Assembly (NCBI GenBank): GCA_945865175.1
Contig: CAMBDA010000001.1
Coordinates: 142,778 to 206,777, forward strand
Direction of reading: 5' to 3'
Origin: an uncultured Prevotellaceae bacterium
Lineage (GTDB): Bacteria > Bacteroidota > Bacteroidia > Bacteroidales > Bacteroidaceae
Length of the DNA: 64,000 nucleotides
Shown here: positions 37,035-46,395 of the stretch, piece by piece
How the letters are laid out: the number at the start of each line of letters is the position of its first letter
Numbering within the stretch: the stretch's first letter is position 1
Notes under the pieces: model-generated
Told to the model about the DNA's origin: nothing
The model's input: only the letters and a program-made list of their open reading frames with translations
Database searches by the model: none
Translations under genes and position numbers: made by a program

Positions 37035-37301
37035 ATGAACAGATTCATCATTCCCATGGCGGAGGGCAAGGCCCTCCCCATCATCCAGACTCCCATACCC
37101 GTTTCGGATGAAAAGGCATTGCCCAGCACATGCCACCAGCACATCTTCACCTGCATCAACAGCAGTTTCGTGGACACCCCCATCCTGTGTATCAGCTTCG
37201 TGGGCTTTGTGCTGGCCGGCCTGGCCATGCACATACAGTTCAAGAACCATCATCCGTCCGACTCCTCCCATCCCGACAAACCGGACAATCCCAGCCATTA
37301 A
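37035..37301 (+). CDS. Unknown small protein with one membrane segment
   Basis: The 88 residues contain a single hydrophobic segment (TPILCISFVGFVLAGLAMHI) and a Pro/Asp/His-rich tail (SDSSHPDKPDNPSH). A purine-rich stretch, AAGAAAAAAA, precedes the ATG. No family is recognised. It is 50 nt after the previous membrane-protein gene and ends the plus-strand arm of the island. Overlapping ORFs in the other two frames look like shadows. Confidence 0.45.
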   Translation: MNRFIIPMAEGKALPIIQTPIPVSDEKALPSTCHQHIFTCINSSFVDTPILCISFVGFVLAGLAMHIQFKNHHPSDSSHPDKPDNPSH

Positions 37302-37355
37302 CAGGAATCTTCCACACCGTACGCAAGGAAAATTCCCCCAAGGATTACCAGCCAA

Positions 37356-37404
37356 CACCCCCCAAAAGGGGTGATACCATTCAGCACAGGGCACCAGCCC
37401 TGTG
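37356..37404 (+). terminator. Two hairpins after the island
   Basis: CACCCC/GGGGTG (37356-37373) and CACAGGGC-acca-GCCCTGTG (37385-37404) follow the last small gene. Neither has a strong T-tract. Confidence 0.4.
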
Positions 37405-37490
37405 TTCCACGAATATCCCCAAATATCGATAACCCGTCCACCCCAGGCCCCTTCGGGTAGGGTGTTCAAAATAGCCGTTTCATTCGAGCC

Positions 37491-37590
37491 TCTATGCACA
37501 AAACGTTGAGTGTGAAGAGCCGTGTGAGGGGAGACTTTCACGCACGGTTCTGTGAGAGGGTGAGGGTGAAACTCCCTCGCTCTACTCGAC
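37491..37590 (+). mobile_element. Truncated group II intron 3' end (domains V and VI)
   Basis: 37517-37550 is a 34-nt domain V beginning GAGCCG (AGC triad) and ending CGGTTC. Domain VI follows, and the fragment ends CTCGAC at 37590. The stretch 37491-37593 differs by one base from the complement of 62619-62721, the 3' end of the intron at the window's right edge. No reverse transcriptase gene accompanies it. Confidence 0.88.
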
Positions 37591-37600
37591 CCTGCCCCTG

Positions 37601-37670
37601 GTCTTTACTTTATGTAAGACCGAAACATCCGGATGGCCCTGTGTTGGGGCGGTCTTACATAAAGTAAAGA
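37601..37670. repeat. REP-type palindrome, copy 1 (left flank lost)
   Basis: GTCTTTACTTTATGTAAGAC (37601-37620) is repeated inverted at 37650-37670 around a 28-nt loop. The outer CCGCTGTAGG present in other copies is missing on the left, where the intron fragment adjoins. It remains as TCCTACAGCGGG on the right. Confidence 0.85.
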
Positions 37671-37706
37671 TCCTACAGCGGGAGACATCGGCGGCGGGTA
37701 TTCCCG

Positions 37707-39791
37707 TTATTGCGTATTGCTGTCATTGTATATTACCGTTGCCTTGCCTTCGCCTGATTTCCAATTATCAGGGAGATTACTTACTATTTTATTATATGCA
37801 TCTTCATTTGCTACTATCAACGACCTTGATGTCACGCTATCGTCTGTTCCTGCATCATAAAGCCAATCAAATAGACAATCGCTTGCAATAACATCAGTTG
37901 CCAACATAGTTACAGATTGCAGTTTTGTGCAACCTGAGAACATATTGAAATAGCAGCTCTCAGCAAGAGTCGTTGCCTTCAATTCTGGTGCTGTTGTCAA
38001 TGAACTACAAAACTCAAACATACAATAATAGCACCAATCAGCAAGTTCCGTTGCCGGCAATGCAGGTGCTTTCGTCAATGATGTACAACTCTCGAACATA
38101 GAAGAATAGCAGTCGCTTGCAAGTTCCGTTGCCGGCAATGCAGGTGCTGTTGTCAATGATGAGCAACCAACGAACATAGAAGAATAGCAGCCGCTTGCAA
38201 GAGTCGTTGCCTTCAATTCTGGTGCTGTTGTCAATGAAGTACAACCCTCAAACATACTATAACAGCAGTAATAAGCAAGTTCCGTTGCCGGCAATGCAGG
38301 TACTTTCGTCAATGATGTACAACGACAGAACATTTCAGAATAGCACCAATCAGCAAGTGTCGTTGCCGGCAATGCAGGTGCTTTCGTCAATGATGTACAA
38401 CGATAGAACATTTTTTCATAGCACCAATCAGCAAGTGTCGTTGCCGGTAATTCTGGTGCAGAGGTTAATTGAGTGCAATCTTTAAATAAAGAACAGAAAC
38501 GGGCATCCTTTGTGTTAACATTTTTGTAGTATTCATAATCTAAAAATGTTCGGATGTCGCCTGTGCATGCCACTTTGACATTTGAATTTTCATTAAAAGG
38601 AGTAAATGAGATGGTTGCATAATTATCCATATCGTTAGCTGTACCATTCTTATTTTTTCCCCTTAACCTCAGATTACCTATACTACCTCCGAATTGAATA
38701 TCAGATATTCCGCTTCCAGAAATTTGCGTCCATTCGCCATTTTTAACAGAATACTCCAAGTCAGAGATGGAATAACTTCCTGAAGTTGTCATCTTAAAAG
38801 TCACTGCTTCATTAGATGTAAATGTGACATAGGGAATAAATTCGGCTGGCTTTGAGCTTGAAATAGCTCCTTCTGTCCACGGCTCCACAGACACAGAGGA
38901 TATAGTGGCTTGGTCGTGAGTAATCGCGGCATTCGAAAGGGTAAAGGTGTAGTGCTTGCCGGCTTCGAGAGTATAGCCAGTAGGGATAGATAATTCTATC
39001 TCTTTATCGTCTCCACCACAAGAAATTACCGCCTTGGCGATATTTGTATAATCGCCAGGGGCAACTATGGCTGTTGTGGATGCTTTTTTGTTTGTGTCAT
39101 CATTTTGGGCAGTTGTCCAGACATATCGGCCATCTGTATTATAGTCCGTCTTCTGGTATGGATTGATAGTCACCTTGCCGTCTGCGTCAGTAACAGCCTC
39201 ACAATATTGCACTCTTGTGAATAATTTACTTACACTCGCGCTTGTAACTGCATTGCCATCTAATGTTATATTATTATAGTCGATCTCTACAGTTACTTTC
39301 GACAGCATGTGCTCGAAATTTAAGTCTAAGGCTACGTTATTTCTTTTTATAGTTGCAGTTGCCCGCATCCAGTCGGGGATGGAGTCATATCTTCCATCTT
39401 GATAGCCAGGAATCACGAATTTATTGAAGTCATCGTTTTTCTGAACATTCCCATTTTTTGTTTTACATGGATAAGTAGCCTGAAATACGTTATCTCCCGA
39501 GCCATACCACATTATCTTGGCATTGTCTTGTGCAGTCCATGTTGAGTTATTGCTATCATAATTATACGTAGCCTCATAATCATATCCAACATTTTCGCGT
39601 TGAGTGACATTGGTGAGTAGGAATGGGCTGGGGGCGGGCGATGTCGTAGAGTTTTCACCGACACGAGTCACCGTTCCGATAGACACGACGTTGTCAGCAT
39701 CATTGGCGGTGATGTCGGCGATGTCGTTGTTGGTGCAGGCGGCAAATGTCATTGCCGCCGCCATCCATGCAAATATCTTATTCCTTTTCAT
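37707..39791 (-). CDS. Fimbrillin-like lipoprotein with C-terminal 26-residue leucine-rich repeats (array member 1)
   Basis: Start at ATG 39791 (MKRNKIFAWMAAAMTFAACT) gives a lipoprotein signal and 694 residues. An N-terminal Mfa/fimbrillin-like region (about 20-320) carries TNDIADITANDADNVV, then GTVTR. A shared linker domain (about 325-430: YVTFTSNE, LEYSVKNGEW, IGNLRLRGK, ACTGDIRTFLDY) follows. About eight repeats of the type LPATTLADWCYEKMFYRCTS-LTKAP come next, then LPDNWKSGEGKATVIYND. BspA-like repeats mediate binding to host matrix or other bacteria. It lies downstream of the RAYT gene and next to REP copy 1. Confidence 0.85.
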   Translation of the reverse strand: MKRNKIFAWMAAAMTFAACTNNDIADITANDADNVVSIGTVTRVGENSTTSPAPSPFLLTNVTQRENVGYDYEATYNYDSNNSTWTAQDNAKIMWYGSGDNVFQATYPCKTKNGNVQKNDDFNKFVIPGYQDGRYDSIPDWMRATATIKRNNVALDLNFEHMLSKVTVEIDYNNITLDGNAVTSASVSKLFTRVQYCEAVTDADGKVTINPYQKTDYNTDGRYVWTTAQNDDTNKKASTTAIVAPGDYTNIAKAVISCGGDDKEIELSIPTGYTLEAGKHYTFTLSNAAITHDQATISSVSVEPWTEGAISSSKPAEFIPYVTFTSNEAVTFKMTTSGSYSISDLEYSVKNGEWTQISGSGISDIQFGGSIGNLRLRGKNKNGTANDMDNYATISFTPFNENSNVKVACTGDIRTFLDYEYYKNVNTKDARFCSLFKDCTQLTSAPELPATTLADWCYEKMFYRCTSLTKAPALPATTLADWCYSEMFCRCTSLTKVPALPATELAYYCCYSMFEGCTSLTTAPELKATTLASGCYSSMFVGCSSLTTAPALPATELASDCYSSMFESCTSLTKAPALPATELADWCYYCMFEFCSSLTTAPELKATTLAESCYFNMFSGCTKLQSVTMLATDVIASDCLFDWLYDAGTDDSVTSRSLIVANEDAYNKIVSNLPDNWKSGEGKATVIYNDSNTQ

Positions 39792-39813
39792 TGTATATAT
39801 ATTTTTTTTCAAA

Positions 39814-40362
39814 TTAATAATTCAATATATGTTTCATTATCTGGTCTGGATCATCGTCGTGATGGGGGTTGATGTTGTCCTTGTTCCAACGCTTGGGGTT
39901 GTCCATGATATATTGCGCTATGTAATCATGGGCGCGCTGGTTGCGGATGATATGGTCGAAATAACCCTTCTGCCATAGATTGCCGTCAAACCGTTGCCAT
40001 CCCTTTGTTTTCACGCCCTCTATGTATCGATGGGTGGTATCGCTTTTATACCGTCGTATGATTTCCGGGAGGGTATTGTTTCCCGTCTGCATTATCATGA
40101 TATGCACGTGATTGGGCATTACGATATGGAATGGCACCGTGATGTTGTCATCATACTCCTCGATGTCGCGTGTGACCTTGTCGATGGTCTTGCCCGCATC
40201 ATTCAACAACATTGTCCCATTGGTCACATCGCCAAACAGACATTGTCGGTCGTTGGTGACGATAGTGACGAAGTAGCATCCGGCGGAGGAATAGTCGTAG
40301 CCTTCCATCCGTAGCCGTTTGCGTTGAGGCAGTTTGTTGTTCACATTTGTCATATCGTTCAT
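39814..40362 (-). CDS. REP-associated tyrosine transposase (RAYT)
   Basis: The 182-residue protein is a single-domain Y1 HUH endonuclease of the IS200-related RAYT group. Visible are YFVTIVTNDRQCLFG near the start, the HUH motif His85-Val-His87 in MPNHVHIMI, and the catalytic Tyr134 in NLWQKGYFDHIIRNQ. RAYTs cut and mobilise REP palindromes. One 36-bp perfect REP lies just upstream of the gene and three related copies are within 13 kb. It stands between two fimbrillin genes, 23 bp from the downstream one. All key residues are intact. Confidence 0.92.
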   Translation of the reverse strand: MNDMTNVNNKLPQRKRLRMEGYDYSSAGCYFVTIVTNDRQCLFGDVTNGTMLLNDAGKTIDKVTRDIEEYDDNITVPFHIVMPNHVHIMIMQTGNNTLPEIIRRYKSDTTHRYIEGVKTKGWQRFDGNLWQKGYFDHIIRNQRAHDYIAQYIMDNPKRWNKDNINPHHDDDPDQIMKHILNY

Positions 40363-40417
40363 ATTTTTATATTATGTATGTTCATTATCATATTGTGACA
40401 TTATCATTGGCGCAGTC

Positions 40418-40528
40418 CCCGCCGCTGTAGGGTCTTACCTCGTGTAAGACCGCAACCCGTATATGTTATTCCCCCGTGGACGTTTGCGGCGGGCGGTCTT
40501 ACACGAGGTAAGACCCTACAGCGGCGGG
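40418..40528. repeat. REP-type palindrome, copy 2 (36-bp perfect arms)
   Basis: 40418-40453 and 40493-40528 are perfect 36-bp reverse complements around a 39-nt centre, containing GGTCTTACCTCGTGTAAGAC. It is the most intact copy and lies 56 bp upstream of the RAYT start. Confidence 0.93.
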
Positions 40529-40600
40529 TGTTTGCGGTGGACGTTATCGCGGGCGTTTGCGGCGGACATCGCGGACGTTATCGCGGGTGTTTTCGCAGAC
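40529..40600. repeat. Tandem 12-bp GCGGACGTTATC-like repeats
   Basis: Imperfect units (GCGGACGTTATC, GCGGGCGTTT, GCGGGTGTTTTC, GCAGACATCATC) follow REP copy 2 directly. Similar units follow copy 3 and, in degenerate form, copy 4. Confidence 0.65.
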
Positions 40601-40601
40601 A

Positions 40602-42419
40602 TCATCGCCTTGCTGCTGCTGACGACGATGATATGGGAACTATTATTAGTTTTCCATTAGCGTCGGTCTCGAACTTATATCCGTAGTCTTGGATGGATTT
40701 GTTATCTCCGTCCTTGGCGGTGTTGAGATTATTGATTATCTCTTCAGTCCAGCCGCCAGTGACTTGACCTCCAGCACTGTCGCTTGCTTTATTTGACTCA
40801 TAATTTGACTGATTTCCGCTTGTCCAATAGCAATTCTTCATGGTGCTGCCTGTGGCAAATATGTTATACAAGGCATAATCACCATCCGATATGCTTCCGG
40901 TATTTACACATGAAATCATTGTACCTGGAAAATCCGAATTATAATGATATCCTACTTCAACGGTTATTCCCGCAGTTTTTGTATTACCATTATTTATACA
41001 TCCTATTATAGTAGGTCTATAACCAGAGTAGTTCAATCCATAGCAGCTAATTCCAGCGGAAGAAGTATTACATTCTGAAAAGTCTGCATTATTTGTGCAA
41101 GCAATAATTTTTCCTCTATTTATACGACAAATTCCAAAAGCATCATACGCAGTGACTTTGCCATCTATGGTACAATATTCTATTGTTCCATTATTTACTT
41201 TTGCAATACCATACAGTGTATTATTTCCTCCGTCTATATTAACTTTGACATTTTTAATTGTACCATCATTATATCCTACTAATAATCCATTTTCTCCATT
41301 ATTAGTATTATATAATTTTGTCGTGATAGTATGACCATTACCATCGAAAATACCACAGAACCCATCGATATACGGCAATGTCTCTCCATCCGGCACTGTA
41401 ATATCGCCATCAAGAGTTATATTGGTATTATCTGCACCGTTGGCCTGTGTCCATGCTTTATAGGCATTGTAGTTGCTGACAGTGTATGTGCGGACACCTG
41501 TAGTGGGATCTACTTCTACTTTATACCCATCCAAGATCGCATCATCTTTTCCTCCGAGGTCAATACTACTATTGTTCCAGTCGGTGACGGAGACGGAGGA
41601 GATGGTGGCGGCGTTGTGGCCGATGACGAGGTTGAAGTTGTATTGCTTGCCAGGGGATAATTCGCTGAGGCCTGAGGGGAAGGGAGCGGCAAGGAACTCG
41701 GTGGTATTGTCATTCATCTTGATAGATAGCTCAATGAGGTTTGTGCCCGATGTGGAGTAGTCTTTGGGCTTTACGATTGCCTCTATTGTTTTGCTGTTGT
41801 CGGTGGAGTTGTAATACGGCATGATGGCTCCTAAGACCTTGAAGATTTCGGAACTGAGGGCACTGGCTGCGACATCGCCCTTGAGAGTCACGTTGAAGTG
41901 GAGCTTGGCATTGCGATGCTCGAAGTTGAGCGACAAGCCATCCGTTGCTGCAGCCTTTGTGGATGTAGCAGTGGCAGTCATCCAGTCGGCAGCGGCTAAC
42001 TTGTCGGGAGTCGATTGGTCGGGAAGGATTTGGAATGTGGTGTAGGATGCCTCGTTGGCCACGGTTCTTATTGGCGAGAAGGCCTTGAACTCGTTGGGAA
42101 TTTCATTGCCGTCAGCGTCTTTTACGTTATACCATACCACCTTGCTGTCTCCTGTTTGGGCGTATTGATTCGTGTTATTATTAAAGGTGAAGTCCGCCTC
42201 AAAGTTCACGTTGCGTTTTGTTGCTTGCGTGATGTTGATGAGGTGGAATGGTGCGGTCATTGGGGAGGTGGTTGACGCACCTTCACCTGAACGGGTGACA
42301 GATGCCACGTTCACCACGTTGTCGGCATCATCGTGGGTGATGTCGGCAATGTCGTTTGTCGAGCATGCCGTGAGTGAGAGGGCGGCAGCCATCAAGGCGA
42401 ATATCTTTTTCTTCTTCAT
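40602..42419 (-). CDS. Fimbrillin-like lipoprotein with GLUG/beta-helix-like C terminus (array member 2)
   Basis: Start at 42419 (MKKKKIFALMAAALSLTACS) gives a lipoprotein of 605 residues. The fimbrillin half is like its neighbours (STNDIADITHDDADNVV, ASVTRSGE, SLNFEHRNAKLHFNV). From about 330 it differs. A GLUG-type repetitive region starts with YIDGFCGIFDGNGHTITTKL and continues GLLVGYNDGTIKNVKVN, YGIAKVNNGTIEYCTIDG, and CRINRGKIIACTNNADFS. Such repeats form beta-helical surface adhesins. It shares the array's processing-type TR motif but not the LRR part. REP copies 2 and 3 flank it. Confidence 0.83.
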   Translation of the reverse strand: MKKKKIFALMAAALSLTACSTNDIADITHDDADNVVNVASVTRSGEGASTTSPMTAPFHLINITQATKRNVNFEADFTFNNNTNQYAQTGDSKVVWYNVKDADGNEIPNEFKAFSPIRTVANEASYTTFQILPDQSTPDKLAAADWMTATATSTKAAATDGLSLNFEHRNAKLHFNVTLKGDVAASALSSEIFKVLGAIMPYYNSTDNSKTIEAIVKPKDYSTSGTNLIELSIKMNDNTTEFLAAPFPSGLSELSPGKQYNFNLVIGHNAATISSVSVTDWNNSSIDLGGKDDAILDGYKVEVDPTTGVRTYTVSNYNAYKAWTQANGADNTNITLDGDITVPDGETLPYIDGFCGIFDGNGHTITTKLYNTNNGENGLLVGYNDGTIKNVKVNIDGGNNTLYGIAKVNNGTIEYCTIDGKVTAYDAFGICRINRGKIIACTNNADFSECNTSSAGISCYGLNYSGYRPTIIGCINNGNTKTAGITVEVGYHYNSDFPGTMISCVNTGSISDGDYALYNIFATGSTMKNCYWTSGNQSNYESNKASDSAGGQVTGGWTEEIINNLNTAKDGDNKSIQDYGYKFETDANGKLIIVPISSSSAAARR

Positions 42420-42559
42420 ATATAACATATATTTTTTTATTTTATTATTTTTTGAACCACAGAGAAAATGAGTTATAGAGATTTTCATTTTCTTGGAGTT
42501 AGTCGCAAGCGACGGAGGACGTGGAGTTGCCATGCGGATGGCAGGATGCGCAGCCCCCG

Positions 42560-42649
42560 CCGCTGTAGGGTCTTACCTCGTGTAAGACCGAAACCGTCGT
42601 CATTGCCATCCGGTGGGGCGGTCTTACACAAGGTAAGACCCTACAGCGG
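42560..42649. repeat. REP-type palindrome, copy 3
   Basis: 42560-42590 and 42619-42649 are 31-bp arms with one mismatch, same subfamily as copy 2 (GGTCTTACCTCGTGTAAGAC). Tandem GCGGACGTTATC units follow at about 42656-42710. Confidence 0.92.
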
Positions 42650-42717
42650 ATGTTTTCGCGGACGTTATTACAGACGTTATCGCGGACGTTATCGCGGACG
42701 TAATCAATCATCAGTAA

Positions 42718-44664
42718 TCAATCATCATCTTCTTTTATTTCTGTTCCATTTTTATCGTACACTTTTGCGCCTGTTGTGGTCGCTTGCCATTCAGGGCGCA
42801 GCAAATTATGTCGTTTTAATGCGTCATATGCAGCCTGACTATCTAATATCAATTTTCTCGATGTCACTGATTTGTCTGTGCCTACATAATTAAGCCAACC
42901 ATCCATATTATTATTGTTATATATTTCTGAAGGAGGTGCCAACATCTTTATTTCACTGATTTTTTTACAACCTTCGAAAATATGATCATAGCATTTCATA
43001 TCCAATGTCTGAGCAGGCAGTTCCGGGGCTTTGGTCAATTCAGTGCAGCCTCTGAACATCATATAGTAGCAATAATATGCCAATGTAGTGGCAGGAAGTT
43101 CTGGAGCGGAAGCCAATGATGTGCAGCCGTCGAACATATTCATATAACAATTATATGCCAATGTAGTGGCAGGCAATTGGGGGGCGGAGGTCAATGATGT
43201 GCAGCCAGAGAACATATTTCTATAGCAGGCATTTGCCAATTCTGTTGCAGGCAATTCTTCTGGAGCAGTTGTTAATGCGGAGCAATCGGAGAACATTAAA
43301 TAGTAGCAACCATATGCCAATTTAGTGGCGGGAAGTTCTGGAGCTTTAGTCAATGATTTGCAGCCTTCGAACATATTAGCGTAGCACCCATCTGCCAAAT
43401 CTGTTGCAGGCAGCTTGGGGGCAGAGGTTAGTTGGGTGCAATTCTTGAACAGATACATAAAACGGGCATTATTTGTTGCAATGAAATGATTCTCATAATC
43501 TATAAGAGTACGTATGTCGCCTGAGCAGGTCACCTTAACTTCGTTTTCAAACTTCACTATTGCATATCCATAATATGTAGTATATACTTCAGACTGTACG
43601 CGGTATGTGCCGGAATTTGCAATACTCTTCCCTCTTAATCGCAATTTACCCTTGTTTCCTCCGAAAGTGACGAAGTCAGTCATACCTGTACCCGGAATGG
43701 CAATCCAAGGGCCATTATTCACTGAGTATTCAAAGCCTTCTATAGGAAGAGGGAGAACGTTGTCGATAGTTACCACAAACTTAAATCCCTGCTCACTATC
43801 GGCAGAGAATGTCACATAGTCTATTCCACTATCATTAAAGGCCTGATCGTCGTTAGTGGTGATGGTGGCTGAGGTCCAGTCGGTGACGGAGACTGAGGAG
43901 ATGCTTACGGCATCATGACCTAAGTTGAGGGTGAAGTTGTATTGCTTGCCTGGCGCGAAGGTGATATCTGAGGGGAATTTGAGGGAGAATGTCTCGCTGC
44001 CCAACGTGATATTGATGAGTTCATCATTTGAGGTATAGGCAGTTTCACGCGGATTAACTATCGCCTCAATCGTTGTGGGGGTTGAGGTGTTGTTGTAATA
44101 CGGGGTGATGCTGCTGTTGATTACCTTGAAGTCGGAGCTGCGCATAGCAGTGGCATCAGCCTTGGCATTGACGTCGAAATGGAGTTTGGAGAGCTTGTGA
44201 TCGAATTTGAGCGTGATGCCGCCTTCCTCTTTCTTTCCGTGTGTATAGGCAGTCATCCAGTCGGCAGCGGCTAACTTGTCGGCAGTCGATTGGTCGGTGG
44301 GGATAGTGAAGGTGGTGAATGACGCATTGTTGGCTGACGTATGTAATGGCGAGAAAGCCTGGAACTCGTTGTCATAGCTATTGCACCACACTACCAATCC
44401 GTTGACAGAGTATGTGTTGTTGTCGAAGGTGTAGTCAGCCTCGTATTTCATATCGAATTTCGCCATTTGTGTCACGTTGACGAGATGGAAAGGTGCGGTC
44501 ATTTGTTGAGCCGTAGTATTTCCTGTTTCGCCAGAACGGGTTACGGATGCGATGTTCACGACGTTGTCGGCATCATTGGCGGTGATGTCGGCGATGTCGT
44601 TGGTGGAGCATGCGGCAAGAGTCATTGCCACCGCCATCCATGCGTATATCTTATTCCTTTTCAT
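42718..44664 (-). CDS. Fimbrillin-like lipoprotein with leucine-rich repeats (array member 3)
   Basis: Start at 44664 (MKRNKIYAWMAVAMTLAACS) gives 648 residues. The lipoprotein signal and TNDIADITANDADNVV, then ASVTRSGE, match its neighbours. The fimbrillin region ends near 300. The linker domain (YVTFSADSEQGFKFVV, FEYSVNNGPW, LRLRGKS, TCSGDIRTLIDYE) leads to about seven 26-residue repeats (GCYANMFEGCKSLTKAPELP and variants). The C-terminal end differs from the others (EWQATTTGAKVYDKNGTEIK). It follows array member 4 by 11 nt and is probably cotranscribed with it. Confidence 0.85.
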   Translation of the reverse strand: MKRNKIYAWMAVAMTLAACSTNDIADITANDADNVVNIASVTRSGETGNTTAQQMTAPFHLVNVTQMAKFDMKYEADYTFDNNTYSVNGLVVWCNSYDNEFQAFSPLHTSANNASFTTFTIPTDQSTADKLAAADWMTAYTHGKKEEGGITLKFDHKLSKLHFDVNAKADATAMRSSDFKVINSSITPYYNNTSTPTTIEAIVNPRETAYTSNDELINITLGSETFSLKFPSDITFAPGKQYNFTLNLGHDAVSISSVSVTDWTSATITTNDDQAFNDSGIDYVTFSADSEQGFKFVVTIDNVLPLPIEGFEYSVNNGPWIAIPGTGMTDFVTFGGNKGKLRLRGKSIANSGTYRVQSEVYTTYYGYAIVKFENEVKVTCSGDIRTLIDYENHFIATNNARFMYLFKNCTQLTSAPKLPATDLADGCYANMFEGCKSLTKAPELPATKLAYGCYYLMFSDCSALTTAPEELPATELANACYRNMFSGCTSLTSAPQLPATTLAYNCYMNMFDGCTSLASAPELPATTLAYYCYYMMFRGCTELTKAPELPAQTLDMKCYDHIFEGCKKISEIKMLAPPSEIYNNNNMDGWLNYVGTDKSVTSRKLILDSQAAYDALKRHNLLRPEWQATTTGAKVYDKNGTEIKEDDD

Positions 44665-44675
44665 TGTATATATAT

Positions 44676-46385
44676 TTATTGTTCTTTGTAAATTACCGTT
44701 GCCTTGCCTTCGCCTGATTGCCATATATCAGGGAGAGCGGGATTATTGTTATATTTTGTATTTACTATTGTATTATATACATCTTGACTTGCTACTGTCA
44801 ACGTCCTCTGTGTCACGCTATCGTCTGTTCCTGCATCATAAAGCCATTTATATAGACAATCCCTTGCACTAACATCAGTTGCCAACATAGTTACAGATTC
44901 CAGGTTTGTGCATTCAAAGAACATGCCATTATAGCAGTCATTTGCAAGTTTCTTTGCCGGCAATTCTGGTGCTGATGTCAATGCTCTACAATTATTGAAC
45001 ATATTATAATAGCATCCTTTTGCAAGCGTCATTGCCGGCAATTCTGGTGCTGTCGTCAACGATTGGCATTCAAAGAACATACAATAATAGCAGCCTTGTG
45101 CAAGTTCCGTTGCTGGCAGTTCTGGCGCTGAGGTTAATATATCACAAGTACTAAATAATTTGCAGAAACGGGCATTACTTGTATTAACAGTATTGTAGTT
45201 TTCGTAATCTAATAATGTTCGGATGTCACCTGTGCATGCTACTTTGGCATTTGTTTCATTAGAAGAAAATGATATATTTGAACATGTACGTTCATTAGTA
45301 GCTGTACCATTAAGATTCTTTCCCCTTAACCTCAAATTTCCATAACTACCTCCGAATTGAATGTCAGATATTCCTTTTTCAGGAATTGATTTCCATTCGC
45401 CATAATTAACAGAATACTCTAAGTCAGAGATGGTATAACCGTAGTCAGTTGTCATCCTAAATCCCACTTCTTCATTAGATGTAAATGTGACATAGGGGGG
45501 AATCGGAAGGCTGGAGGCCGCCTCGTCATTTTCGTCTTCTGTAATATCCTGGTTGTTCCAGTCGGTGACGGAGACGGAGGAGATGGTAAGGGCGTAGTGG
45601 CCTACGGTGATGCTGAAGTTGTATTGCTTGCCTGCCTCTATCTGGGAGATGGAGGTGGGGAGGGGTACGGAGATTTCATCACCTCCTGCAAGGCGGAAGG
45701 AGATGAGGGTGGGGCGTGATGTGGAAGAGGTTATTTCGTCGGCGCTGACGGGAGCGACGATGGCTTCTATGGTTTTATTGCTTTCGTTGGCGGAATAGTA
45801 TGGGGTGATGTTGCCTATCACGGTGATGTCCTCAGAGGTGAGGGCAGCGGCATCGTCCTTGACAGTCACGTCGAAGTGGAGCTTGGCATTGCGATGCTCG
45901 AAGTTGAGCGACAAGCCATCCGTTGCTGCAGCCTTTGTGGATGTAGCAGTGGCAGTCATCCAGTCGGCAGCAGCCAAGAGTTCGGGAGAGGCTTGGTATA
46001 TAGGGATGTAAAAACGGTCGTAGGAAGCCAAGTTGGCGGCTGTGGAGAGAGGGGTGAAGGCTTTGAAGACGTTCTCTACCTTATTGCCTTCGTTGTCGTC
46101 GGTGTTGCACCACAGCACTGTTCCATTTGTCATGACATACGTCGAAGAGGCATCATCGTATTTGTAGTCAGCCTCGTATTTTTTGTCGTATTCGCTTTGT
46201 TGTGTGGTATTGACGAGATGGAAAGCCTTAATGGCATTGCTGTTGGAGGATGTATTGGCACGAGTAGCCGCCACATTCACCACATTGTCGGCATCATTGC
46301 CACCGAGGTCGGCAATGTCGTTGGTGGAGCATGCGGCGAGAGTCATCGCCGCCGCCATCCATGCGTATATTTTGTTCATTTTCAT
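44676..46385 (-). CDS. Fimbrillin-like lipoprotein with short leucine-rich-repeat tail (array member 4)
   Basis: Start at 46385 (MKMNKIYAWMAAAMTLAACS) gives 569 residues. It has the shared signal, TNDIADLGGNDADNVVNVAA then TRANTSS, the fimbrillin core and the linker domain. Only about four 26-residue repeats (FFECQSLTTAPELPAMTLAK and variants) are present before SGEGKATVIYKEQ. Its fimbrillin core (DNA 45559-46073) is nearly identical to that of member 5 (47783-48297), while the repeat parts differ strongly. It starts 10 nt after the stop of member 5. Confidence 0.86.
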   Translation of the reverse strand: MKMNKIYAWMAAAMTLAACSTNDIADLGGNDADNVVNVAATRANTSSNSNAIKAFHLVNTTQQSEYDKKYEADYKYDDASSTYVMTNGTVLWCNTDDNEGNKVENVFKAFTPLSTAANLASYDRFYIPIYQASPELLAAADWMTATATSTKAAATDGLSLNFEHRNAKLHFDVTVKDDAAALTSEDITVIGNITPYYSANESNKTIEAIVAPVSADEITSSTSRPTLISFRLAGGDEISVPLPTSISQIEAGKQYNFSITVGHYALTISSVSVTDWNNQDITEDENDEAASSLPIPPYVTFTSNEEVGFRMTTDYGYTISDLEYSVNYGEWKSIPEKGISDIQFGGSYGNLRLRGKNLNGTATNERTCSNISFSSNETNAKVACTGDIRTLLDYENYNTVNTSNARFCKLFSTCDILTSAPELPATELAQGCYYCMFFECQSLTTAPELPAMTLAKGCYYNMFNNCRALTSAPELPAKKLANDCYNGMFFECTNLESVTMLATDVSARDCLYKWLYDAGTDDSVTQRTLTVASQDVYNTIVNTKYNNNPALPDIWQSGEGKATVIYKEQ

Positions 46386-46395
46386 TGTATTTATA

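Noticed and set aside
37108..37432. Overlapping open frames (88 and 100 codons) beside the 37035 gene
   Set aside because: They share DNA with the frame that has a proper start and a membrane segment, and their translations are Ser/Thr/Pro/Arg-rich shadows.
37707..39812. Earlier TTG starts (MKKNIYT- or MKNNINT-type) for the fimbrillin-like genes
   Set aside because: They add a few residues before the lipoprotein signal; the ATG a few codons later gives a standard signal in every paralogue.
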